A DNA stretch of 12,800 nt from positions 1 to 12,800 of the forward strand of contig JAEWDG010000203.1 of the NCBI GenBank assembly GCA_023390215.1, written 5' to 3'. The stretch's first letter is position 1; each line of letters starts with the position of its first letter. The notes under the pieces were generated by a model. The model was not told the DNA's origin. It saw only the letters and a list, made by a program, of their open reading frames with translations, and ran no database searches. The position numbers were made by a program, and so were the translations under genes. Below, one piece after another: positions 7,123 to 12,800 of the stretch. The DNA is from Bacteroidota bacterium. GTDB lineage: Bacteria; Bacteroidota; Bacteroidia; Chitinophagales; Chitinophagaceae.

Positions 7123-8304
7123 GAGATAACTCAACCATTTCCTTTCCGGGTGGCTTCTTTTATACTTATCGTACCAGGAACACAGGGGAAAAAGTGAAAT
7201 AACAATGATCGCCCAAACCAGATATACAGTCCATAGTGGATATCCTTCTCCCGGCCTGATAAAATTGGGCAACATAGGATCTTTATTTATCCCTTCTGCA
7301 AATGAATGTCCGCGGGTTAGGAATGCAATCATCGAAAGGAGATGAATGAGAAAAAAATGCAGGATGTAATAGAAGAAAGGCACCCTGCCATATACACTGA
7401 TCACATCAACCAGCTTTCCACGCGCCTTATCCCACAATCCTAAAAGAACGATCGCGGGGCCGATTGTCATACACATATATAAAAGTGAAGGCGGATATTT
7501 TTGTGTATTAAGAAAAGAAAAAACGGTGCGCATAAAACTATCCTCTTTTGTCCATAAACCCGGACCACCATACACGTTCAGGTAACGTAATATTATAAAA
7601 AACAGTGTGATCGTTATTCCTAATCTTACAAACAGCTTTTTGCGTTTTATGCCTTCAAATTTTCTAAACAGAATTCCGAAACAATAGCCGGTGATCATCA
7701 ATCCCGTCCACGAAAGAAAAGGATAAAATACAAAAATGGAATGTGATTCATCCAGAGGGTAAACACCCGGCCTGTGCAACAATGCATACCAGACGGTGAA
7801 ATGCTCAGTCTTGAATTCATAGAAATTAAGAAGGTTATGACCAAACACGATGATCAGTCCTATTGGAAGCAGAATATACACCGGAAGCCAGCATAACAGT
7901 CCGAGGATGATCATACTTATTCCAATTGACCAAATGGTTTGCAACCCGATTATATGATAGCCAGGATCAAAACTGAAAGCAAAATTGATCACCACTATTT
8001 CGATCATGATCAACCAGAGTCCTCTGGTAATAAGAAAAAGGCTGAGTTCGGAAGATGATTTCCGCGCGCGTTGCAAATATCCTGAGGCACCGGCAAGAAA
8101 CACAAAAACCGGGGCGCAGAAATGCGTAATCCATCTCGTAAAAAACAATGCGAGGCTGGTTGTTTCCGGATCCAGGGGATCACGTGTCCATGCATCCAAA
8201 TGAAAAAAATCGCGGGTATGATCGAGGGCCATGATAATCATCACCAGGCCTCTCAGGAGATCGATTGAAGTTATTCGTGCTCTTTTTACTGAAGGATCCG
8301 TCAT
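7120..8304 (-). CDS. Multi-pass membrane acyltransferase of the DUF1624 / heparan-alpha-glucosaminide N-acetyltransferase-like family
   Basis: The 394-aa product opens with RITSIDLLRGLVMIIMALDHTRDFFH (10-35), the signature of the DUF1624/HGSNAT-like group, with Asp28-His29 as the likely active-site pair at the membrane. About ten hydrophobic segments follow (roughly 17-33, 54-76, 88-110, 120-137, 140-156, 190-212, 228-242, 270-290, 307-328, 356-376), and ITHFCAPVFVFLAGASGYL (59-77) is also typical. Family members move acyl groups across or at the membrane, often to sugars; the substrate here is unknown. The positively charged C-terminus (YDKYKRSHPERKW) should be cytoplasmic. Upstream on the minus strand, TTG (8352-8350), 17 nt, TATATTCA (8332-8325) is a partial promoter match. 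It is divergent from the DUF1345 gene, with only 57 bp between the two starts. Confidence 0.87.
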   Translation of the reverse strand: MTDPSVKRARITSIDLLRGLVMIIMALDHTRDFFHLDAWTRDPLDPETTSLALFFTRWITHFCAPVFVFLAGASGYLQRARKSSSELSLFLITRGLWLIMIEIVVINFAFSFDPGYHIIGLQTIWSIGISMIILGLLCWLPVYILLPIGLIIVFGHNLLNFYEFKTEHFTVWYALLHRPGVYPLDESHSIFVFYPFLSWTGLMITGYCFGILFRKFEGIKRKKLFVRLGITITLFFIILRYLNVYGGPGLWTKEDSFMRTVFSFLNTQKYPPSLLYMCMTIGPAIVLLGLWDKARGKLVDVISVYGRVPFFYYILHFFLIHLLSMIAFLTRGHSFAEGINKDPMLPNFIRPGEGYPLWTVYLVWAIIVISLFPLCSWYDKYKRSHPERKWLSYL

Positions 8305-8361
8305 AGCAGTTAATAGCAGTTACATGAATATACGATTATCTTAGTGTAACAATCTTCCACA

Positions 8362-9030
8362 TTGAAAACAGTGCAGTACTCCAGAAAATGGTATAACAGG
8401 ATCTCCGCGGGCAAAAAACTTTTAGCAAGTTTAGCGATCGGTACAATTACCGGTATTTCCATACCCATCAACGGTGGTTGGCAACTCAGCTTGATCCTTG
8501 GCTGGGATGTAACGGCTTTCTGCCTCATCGTTTTGAACTGGGCCAGTTTTTTCATTATAAATGAAACAGAGATTCCGGTTTTGGCCAACCAACAGGATGA
8601 ATCAAGATTGGTGAGCTTTGTGTTTATTATAGTTGCCGCCGTATTGAGTTTGCTGGGAATAACATTTATGCTCGGCGATGAAGGTGTAACCGAAAGACCA
8701 AAATGGGAGATTGCCTTTACGCTGGTCAGTGTATCTGTCTCCTGGGTGCTTATACATACCCTGTTCACCCTTCGTTACGCACATCTTTATTATATCCGTC
8801 TGAAAGAACAACCGGAGCAAAAAGTTCTGGGGTTTCCAAATGAAACACATCCGAACTATATTGATTTCGCATATTTCGCTTTCATAATCGGAATGACGTT
8901 TCAGGTTTCGGATGTTGAGGTTAAATCGAAAAGGCTGAGAAGGATTGTACTCATACACGGCCTGGTTTCATTTGTCTTCAATACATTCATAGTAGCCTTG
9001 CTGATAAACATCATTGCCGGAAACCGATGA
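8362..9030 (+). CDS. DUF1345 integral membrane protein
   Basis: The 222-aa product carries the family motif YIDFAYFAFIIGMTFQVSDV (168-187) and five hydrophobic segments (about 18-36, 42-66, 83-104, 117-137, 168-185, with a last one at 197-218). No biochemical role is established for the family. No ATG exists near the N-terminus: an in-frame stop at 8347-8349 limits the start to TTG at 8362 or GTG at 8371. TTG keeps three more residues and I chose it only because it is the first; either is possible. The gene is divergent from the acyltransferase and convergent with the DUF885-like gene. Confidence 0.85.
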   Translation: MKTVQYSRKWYNRISAGKKLLASLAIGTITGISIPINGGWQLSLILGWDVTAFCLIVLNWASFFIINETEIPVLANQQDESRLVSFVFIIVAAVLSLLGITFMLGDEGVTERPKWEIAFTLVSVSVSWVLIHTLFTLRYAHLYYIRLKEQPEQKVLGFPNETHPNYIDFAYFAFIIGMTFQVSDVEVKSKRLRRIVLIHGLVSFVFNTFIVALLINIIAGNR

Positions 9031-9031
9031 T

Positions 9032-10309
9032 CTACTTCATCTCCCCTATCCGCACCTGGTTACTTAATAAGTTACCAAATTTTTTCCAGCGCTGTTCTGC
9101 AGTATTTGTATTCGTTTGAACGTATTTCGCCACCAGGTCAAGCCCATAATTGTAATTGATCACATAGCTCCGGTACTTCTTAATGAAATCGATTGATTTC
9201 CTTGCAGTGGGTGTTGGCATTAATGCATAAGATTCAAGCCAGCGCTGACCTTCAGCTTCCGTCATTGTTCCATTAATAAGTCCGCGAGCGACCTCATTGC
9301 GCGCATAATTAAGTTTTTCCTTCAGTTTCAGCGCATCATAATAAGCCGTGATGCCGTTTGTATCCAGGCCTGCAAGGGGCAATAACACATTTTTGGTAAA
9401 GGCCAGTTTTATTGAATCGGGAAACGCAAGCCCTACCCCATAATTTGCGGAACCTTCAGCGATCAATGATTGCGGACTAAAAAGCGGATACAGCGAAATT
9501 TCAATATAACCTTTATCCCTGTACAAATTTTTCTCCAGGAGCAAATTATATACATGATGGCCGGGATAACTTTCATGCGAAGCAACATCAATGGCCCTTT
9601 CAATAAATATGTTCAGGTCTGTATTGATCTCAACTTTACTTCTGTACCTGCCCTGGTACCAGTTATATCCGCTCCATGATTTATTCTTCACAAAATCCAG
9701 GGTGCAAAATTCTGATGCAGGCAGTTTAAAATGCTTTGCTGTTTGTTCGCGTGAAAATGCGATAGCCGCTTTGAATACGGTGTCGAGTTTATTCCTGGGG
9801 ATGAGGAATTTTTTTGAGAGATCCTGTAAACGGTTCAGCACCGAGCCTGGGCCCGGTAAAGTTTTCTCAAGTATTTCGAGATAGTAGGTGAAATAAGCCT
9901 CTGAATGAACAGGTACATCCACACCAAAAAGTTCTCGCGCTTCTGTATCGAAATCTGATTTTTCACCACTAAATATTTTCACCCTGCGTTCAAATGCACG
10001 AAGTTGATCCTCGATCCAACCGGCCCTGTTTTTTTCCTCCGCATTTCCATATCTTTCCGCTTGTGTTTTGAGCTGGAGCCTCAGTATGCTTATCTGATCC
10101 AGAAATTTGCTGGCAGGGAAAGAATCCAATTTTGCCAGTTTTGGTTTTAAGGAATCAGGCCCATAATACGCATCTACAAAATCACTATCGTATTGTCCGA
10201 TCTCCAATCCCAACCTCACATAAGCCTCCGCTAGTTTATTTAATTGCGATTGTGCTGTTCCTTCATGTTCTGCAAATAATATCGCAAGAAAAAAAATAAA
10301 ACGCTTCAT
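9032..10309 (-). CDS. Secreted DUF885-like putative zinc peptidase
   Basis: The 425-aa product starts with a signal peptide (1-20, MKRFIFFLAILFAEHEGTAQ). Residues 244-252 read SHESYPGHH, matching the HExxPGHH metal-site motif of the DUF885 proteins. LIAEGSANYG (282-291) matches their downstream xxEGWAxY motif, with Glu285 as the probable third zinc ligand. Family knowledge suggests a gluzincin-like metallopeptidase fold, but activity is not proven for most members. At 425 aa it is shorter than the roughly 550-600 aa of typical DUF885 proteins, with the loss mostly N-terminal to the metal site. Because a signal peptide is present, it should act in the periplasm or outside the cell. A TATCTTCG box at 10331-10324 is a one-mismatch -7 element. 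Its stop codon lies one base from that of the convergent DUF1345 gene. Confidence 0.8.
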   Translation of the reverse strand: MKRFIFFLAILFAEHEGTAQSQLNKLAEAYVRLGLEIGQYDSDFVDAYYGPDSLKPKLAKLDSFPASKFLDQISILRLQLKTQAERYGNAEEKNRAGWIEDQLRAFERRVKIFSGEKSDFDTEARELFGVDVPVHSEAYFTYYLEILEKTLPGPGSVLNRLQDLSKKFLIPRNKLDTVFKAAIAFSREQTAKHFKLPASEFCTLDFVKNKSWSGYNWYQGRYRSKVEINTDLNIFIERAIDVASHESYPGHHVYNLLLEKNLYRDKGYIEISLYPLFSPQSLIAEGSANYGVGLAFPDSIKLAFTKNVLLPLAGLDTNGITAYYDALKLKEKLNYARNEVARGLINGTMTEAEGQRWLESYALMPTPTARKSIDFIKKYRSYVINYNYGLDLVAKYVQTNTNTAEQRWKKFGNLLSNQVRIGEMK

Positions 10310-10566
10310 GCATGAATTTTATACGAAGATAATGGGAGGTTCACCATAAACCGGAGGAAGTCCAGGAGTTCAAATGGATCCATAGGGTTCAGAGGTTAAG
10401 ATGTCATCTTTTTTTATCATCCGGACTTGATCCGGGATTTGTTATATCGAAGTCGACTTCGTTTCGATTAAACACTCCAGACTTAGCACTATTCGTATCT
10501 AACCTTGCCTTTGGTCTCCCTACGGGTACTTAATACTTTTTGTCTCCGCTCTTCTGCCCTAACCCC
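10310..10566. other. Intergenic stretch with small palindromes
   Basis: No gene is visible. It contains a GTTCA-type fragment (10369-10396), a hairpin CCGGA-CTTGA-TCCGG (10421-10435) of REP-like style, a perfect 14-base palindrome CGAAGTC-GACTTCG (10448-10461) itself nested in ATCGAA ... TTCGAT, and the candidate -33 element of the downstream gene. None of the hairpins is followed by a T tract, so no terminator is claimed. Confidence 0.5.
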
Positions 10567-10574
10567 TACCTTTG
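10540..10574 (+). promoter_or_regulatory. Promoter of the cystathionine beta-synthase type gene
   Basis: TACCTTTG at 10567-10574 is a perfect TAnnTTTG -7 element. The best TTG lies at 10540-10542, 24 nt upstream, slightly long for the consensus. The start of transcription should be near 10580, giving an almost leaderless mRNA for the ATG at 10591. Confidence 0.68.
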
Positions 10575-10590
10575 CGCAAAATTCTACGAT

Positions 10591-11946
10591 ATGTGGCTGA
10601 ATAATATCCTCGAAACGATTGGAAACACTCCCCTGATCAGGTTAAACAAGATCACGAAAGACCTGCCCTGCACTGTGCTTGCAAAAGTGGAATATTTTAA
10701 TCCGGGTAATTCCATCAAAGACAGGATGGCGCTTAAAATGCTTGAAGTTGCGGAACAGGAAGGAAAGATCAAACCTGGTGGAACAATCATTGAAGGAACC
10801 AGCGGAAATACCGGAATGGGATTGGCTCTGGCTGCATGCGTTAAAGGTTATAAATGCATTTTCACCACTACCGATAAGCAATCAAAAGAAAAAGTGGACA
10901 TACTGAAAGCCGTGGGTGCAGAAGTAATTGTTTGTCCCACGAATGTTGAACCGGAAGATCCGCGCTCTTATTATTCTGTTTCCAAACGACTTGCCACTGA
11001 AGTTCCGAATTCATGGTATGTAAATCAGTATGATAATCTTGCCAACAGGCAGGCGCATTATGAACAAACAGGTCCTGAAATTTGGGAACAGACTGAAGGG
11101 AAAGTTACACATCTGGTGGTTGCAACCGGTACAGGTGGCACCATCGTGGGAACAGGAAGATTTTTGAAAGAAAAAAATCCCAATATTAAAGTATGGGCTA
11201 TCGACAGTTATGGTTCATTGCTAAAAAAATATTTTGAAACGGGCGAACTCGATCAGAAAGAAGTTTACCCATACATCAGTGAAGGTTTTGGAGAAGATTT
11301 TGTTCCTGATAATTACGATATGCAATGGATCGATGCATTCACGAAGGTTACAGATAAGGACGGTGCTGTGATGGCGCGCAGGATCGCAAAAGAAGAAGGA
11401 ATGTTCTGCGGCTACAGCGCGGGGAGTTGCCTGCAGGGATTGATGCAGTTTAAATCTGAATTAAAAAAAGACGATGTTGTGGTTTGTATTTTTCACGATC
11501 ACGGAAGCAGGTATGTGGGGAAAGTGTACAACGATCAATGGATGATGGAAAGAGGGTTTCTGGATGTAAAAACCTTTAAAGACCTGATCAGCGGCAGGGG
11601 AAATCAACGCACGATGACCATGCAACCCGATCAGACGGTTGGCGAAGCGATCGCGATGATGAAAACATACGATATTGAAAATATTCCCGTGTTTCTGAAT
11701 GATAACAACGTTGGCTCAATTTCTGAGAACGGATTATTCATGAAGATCTTACAGGATCCTTCTTTGAAAGACAAAAGTCTCGGGGAGGTAATGGAAAAAG
11801 CTTATCCTGAAGTAGCTTTTGACACACCGGTAGAACGTCTGAGCACGTATATGAATAAAGAAAACGGTGCGGTTTTAAGCCGGGATGAAAGCGGAACATA
11901 TCATATCGTTACCAAATATGACATTCTTCAGAGTTTGTCGAAGTAA
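10591..11946 (+). CDS. cbs: Cystathionine beta-synthase type PLP enzyme with C-terminal CBS domains
   Basis: From the ATG at 10591 the product is 451 aa; an in-frame TTG at 10540 overlaps the promoter and is rejected. The fold-type II PLP core spans about 1-325: Lys43 in NPGNSIKDRMA forms the Schiff base, EGTSGNTGMG (68-77) is the substrate loop, ATGTGGTIVGTGR (178-190) holds the phosphate, and YDNLANRQAHYEQTGPEIW (147-165) is characteristic of cystathionine beta-synthase rather than plain cysteine synthase. Two CBS motifs follow at about 337-395 and 396-451, the regulatory region. The N-terminal heme domain of animal enzymes is absent. Expected reaction: serine plus homocysteine to cystathionine; O-acetylserine or cysteine as substrate cannot be excluded. 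A single-gene unit with its own promoter and terminator. Confidence 0.92.
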   Translation: MWLNNILETIGNTPLIRLNKITKDLPCTVLAKVEYFNPGNSIKDRMALKMLEVAEQEGKIKPGGTIIEGTSGNTGMGLALAACVKGYKCIFTTTDKQSKEKVDILKAVGAEVIVCPTNVEPEDPRSYYSVSKRLATEVPNSWYVNQYDNLANRQAHYEQTGPEIWEQTEGKVTHLVVATGTGGTIVGTGRFLKEKNPNIKVWAIDSYGSLLKKYFETGELDQKEVYPYISEGFGEDFVPDNYDMQWIDAFTKVTDKDGAVMARRIAKEEGMFCGYSAGSCLQGLMQFKSELKKDDVVVCIFHDHGSRYVGKVYNDQWMMERGFLDVKTFKDLISGRGNQRTMTMQPDQTVGEAIAMMKTYDIENIPVFLNDNNVGSISENGLFMKILQDPSLKDKSLGEVMEKAYPEVAFDTPVERLSTYMNKENGAVLSRDESGTYHIVTKYDILQSLSK

Positions 11947-12028
11947 ACGGCATCGTAAATCTCCCAATCTTTCAAACACAGGACTGGCAAGCATTTGGTG
12001 GAAAATGTATGTAATGATGGTATTTAAT

Positions 12029-12055
12029 CGTCCGTAAAATTACGGACGTTTTTTT
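12029..12055 (+). terminator. Rho-independent terminator downstream of the cystathionine beta-synthase gene
   Basis: A perfect stem CGTCCGTA / TACGGACG around loop AAAT is followed by seven T (12049-12055). It lies 82 nt after the stop codon; no gene is seen between. Confidence 0.88.
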
Positions 12056-12137
12056 GTGCGTTTTACGCAAAGGATGGTCGTAAGCATCCGATTAGACCGT
12101 GTAATAACAACAAGCTTAAAATAAGGCAAAACCGCTC

Positions 12138-12168
12138 TTGAATCCGGCCTTTCAATGTTGCATCTTTG
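12138..12168 (+). promoter_or_regulatory. Probable promoter of a non-coding transcript
   Basis: TTG at 12138-12140, 20 nt spacing, then CATCTTTG at 12161-12168, one mismatch to TAnnTTTG with the key TTTG kept. Expected start near 12173-12178, which coincides with the beginning of the inverted-repeat arm at 12173. Confidence 0.45.
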
Positions 12169-12346
12169 TATCAGAAGTTGATTGATAGGAACAATATCAA
12201 TCATATCCAAAGATCCTGATAAACCGAGAGAGTTACCTCTGCCAATATCTAAACCGAAAAGCCGAAAAAATCCAGTATCAGTCAACTTCTACCTATTAAA
12301 GTATAAAATAGATATACGCTTTACATCCGAAGAATCCAACGAAAAA

Positions 12347-12452
12347 CCGGCATCCGATCCGGAAAAACCAGAATTCAGATCCTTACCGGTATAAAACACC
12401 GGAGAAAAACCAAAACATCCAAATCCTAACCCGGTATAAAACCCGGGAAAAA
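12347..12452 (+). repeat. Three imperfect tandem units of CCGG hairpin plus A-rich linker
   Basis: Units begin at 12347, 12386 and 12430. Each has CCGG, a loop of about eight bases, CCGG again, then (AG)AAAAAC. The second (CCGGT, loop ATAAAAC, ACCGG) and third (CCCGG, loop TATAAAAC, CCGGG) share almost the same loop. The stems differ in sequence yet stay paired, and the second and third units both contain an in-frame TAA, which speaks against a coding repeat. Confidence 0.55.
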
Positions 12453-12544
12453 CAAGAGCCCGAAACCAGGAACAAATTATTACGAGTAACCCCCTCGGAA
12501 ACAGGTATCCTGAAAAGCCAATCCGAACAATTGGCAAATTATTG

Positions 12545-12592
12545 AACTTCCGCAATCGCCGGCATAGTGCAGGTTGTTACGGAAGTTTTTTT
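12545..12592 (+). terminator. Probable rho-independent terminator of the candidate non-coding RNA
   Basis: AACTTCCG (12545-12552) pairs perfectly with CGGAAGTT (12580-12587). The enclosed 27 nt can add CAA/TTG pairing (12553-12555 with 12574-12576). Seven T follow (12586-12592). The loop is long for a terminator, but the stem and T tract are clear. Confidence 0.6.
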
Positions 12593-12630
12593 GTTGGGTA
12601 AACTGGAGAAAAACTTCCAACGCGGTTTAA

Positions 12631-12800
12631 AAATCCTGAAGGGATTTAATATTCCAGGATCTAATCGAATTAGCTTCGACCCTGAAGGGGTCGAACTCTG
12701 CAATTTTTTTGAAGCAAAATTGTGCGACCCCTTCGGGGTCGGTAATGTCAAGCCGGGTAATCTATAATGTTTGAACCTTTCAGGTTCACCCTAAGTTGGT
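12631..12800. repeat. Cluster of REP-like hairpins sharing a TGAAG / CTTC / TTTCA core, running out of the window
   Basis: Four hairpins follow each other: AAATCC-TGAAG-GGATTT (12631-12647), TTCGACCC-TGAAG-GGGTCGAA (12675-12695), CGACCCC-TTC-GGGGTCG (12725-12741) and TGAACCT-TTC-AGGTTCA (12772-12788). Between the second and third lies an AT-rich hairpin CAATTTT / AAAATTG (12701-12722). Loops are near-constant while stems vary, as in the short palindromic intergenic repeats I know from Bacteroidota. No transposase of the REP-associated (Y1/RAYT) type is in the window. Confidence 0.65.

Larger units (their letters stand above)
12173..12592 (+). ncRNA. Candidate structured non-coding RNA, about 420 nt, no known family recognised
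   Basis: The stretch has a promoter-like site at its left end, a terminator at its right end and no convincing reading frame. The first arm 12173-12187 (AGAAGTTGATTGATA) can pair over 15 bp, with one G-U, to 12276-12290 (TATCAGTCAACTTCT). Its inner nine bases can instead pair perfectly to 12195-12203 (TATCAATCA) around loop GGAACAA. Further right come three short CCGG hairpins with A-rich linkers (12347-12362, 12386-12402, 12430-12447). The plus strand is strongly A/C-rich. I looked for conserved tmRNA, RNase P and SRP RNA cores on both strands and saw none. Alternatives: a decayed region or a chance combination of short repeats. Confidence 0.4.

Noticed and set aside
10400..10420. GATGTCATC followed by seven T as a terminator
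   Set aside because: The dyad leaves a loop of one base, so no hairpin can form, and no plus-strand gene precedes it.
10421..10440. CCGGACTTGATCCGGG resembling repeats I know from Alphaproteobacteria, as a sign of transfer
   Set aside because: A single 15-base hairpin is too short to support transfer; similar palindromes can arise on their own.
12040..12285. 81-codon minus-strand open frame
   Set aside because: It ends inside the terminator of the cystathionine beta-synthase gene, begins with TTG in the inverted-repeat arm, and shows no recognisable motif.
12182..12394. Plus-strand open frame rich in Lys and Pro
   Set aside because: It begins with TTG inside a hairpin, composition follows the A/C-rich strand bias, and the frame is cut by TAA in each repeat unit.
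12289..12555. 88-codon minus-strand open frame rich in Phe and Gly with FYTG repeated
   Set aside because: It starts with TTG, has no promoter, and its repeats are the complement of the CCGG hairpin units; the pattern is better explained at the nucleotide level.
12173..12592. tmRNA or RNase P RNA as identity of the candidate RNA
   Set aside because: The tRNA-like ends of tmRNA and the conserved GGAAAGTCC-type core of RNase P RNA are absent on both strands.
12631..12800. Possible CRISPR array
   Set aside because: Units are hairpins with different stems and irregular spacing; no identical direct repeats and no cas genes.

Overview
The window looks like a chromosomal segment of a Bacteroidota bacterium, most likely near Chitinophagaceae; the family-level placement is inference. 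The signs are promoters of the TTG / TAnnTTTG type with almost no Shine-Dalgarno sites, a secreted protein with a C-terminal type IX secretion sorting domain, a b558-type succinate dehydrogenase membrane subunit, and a BadF-type kinase next to murQ. Intergenic DNA is rich in short GTTCAA-like and stem-TGAAG-stem repeats. No phage, integrase, transposase, tRNA, rRNA or CRISPR array was found.

Left part (1-4990), all genes on the minus strand: the first 172 codons of sdhA (cut by the window edge) lie downstream of sdhC under a good Bacteroidota promoter. Next come a conserved acidic hypothetical protein, a T9SS-type secreted protein with its own terminator, and a translationally coupled kinase-murQ pair for salvage of N-acetylmuramic acid (MurNAc) from cell-wall turnover.

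Middle part (5000-10310): a membrane-anchored S41 C-terminal processing protease is divergent from the kinase-murQ operon. A 450-bp gene-free spacer follows, holding a strong minus-strand terminator far from any gene and several repeats. Then come a DUF1624/HGSNAT-like membrane acyltransferase, a divergent DUF1345 membrane protein, and a secreted DUF885-like putative zinc peptidase whose stop codon is one base from that of the DUF1345 gene.

Right part (10310-12800): a canonical promoter drives a cystathionine beta-synthase type enzyme (PLP core plus C-terminal CBS domains), which ends at a clear terminator. The last 740 bp hold no convincing gene. They do contain what looks like an independent non-coding transcription unit: promoter near 12138-12168, terminator at 12545-12592, two mutually exclusive long-range pairings, and repeated CCGG hairpins with A-rich linkers. 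A cluster of REP-like hairpins follows and runs to the window edge. The putative non-coding RNA is the most interesting item here; it is an inference from sequence structure and I could not match it to a known family.
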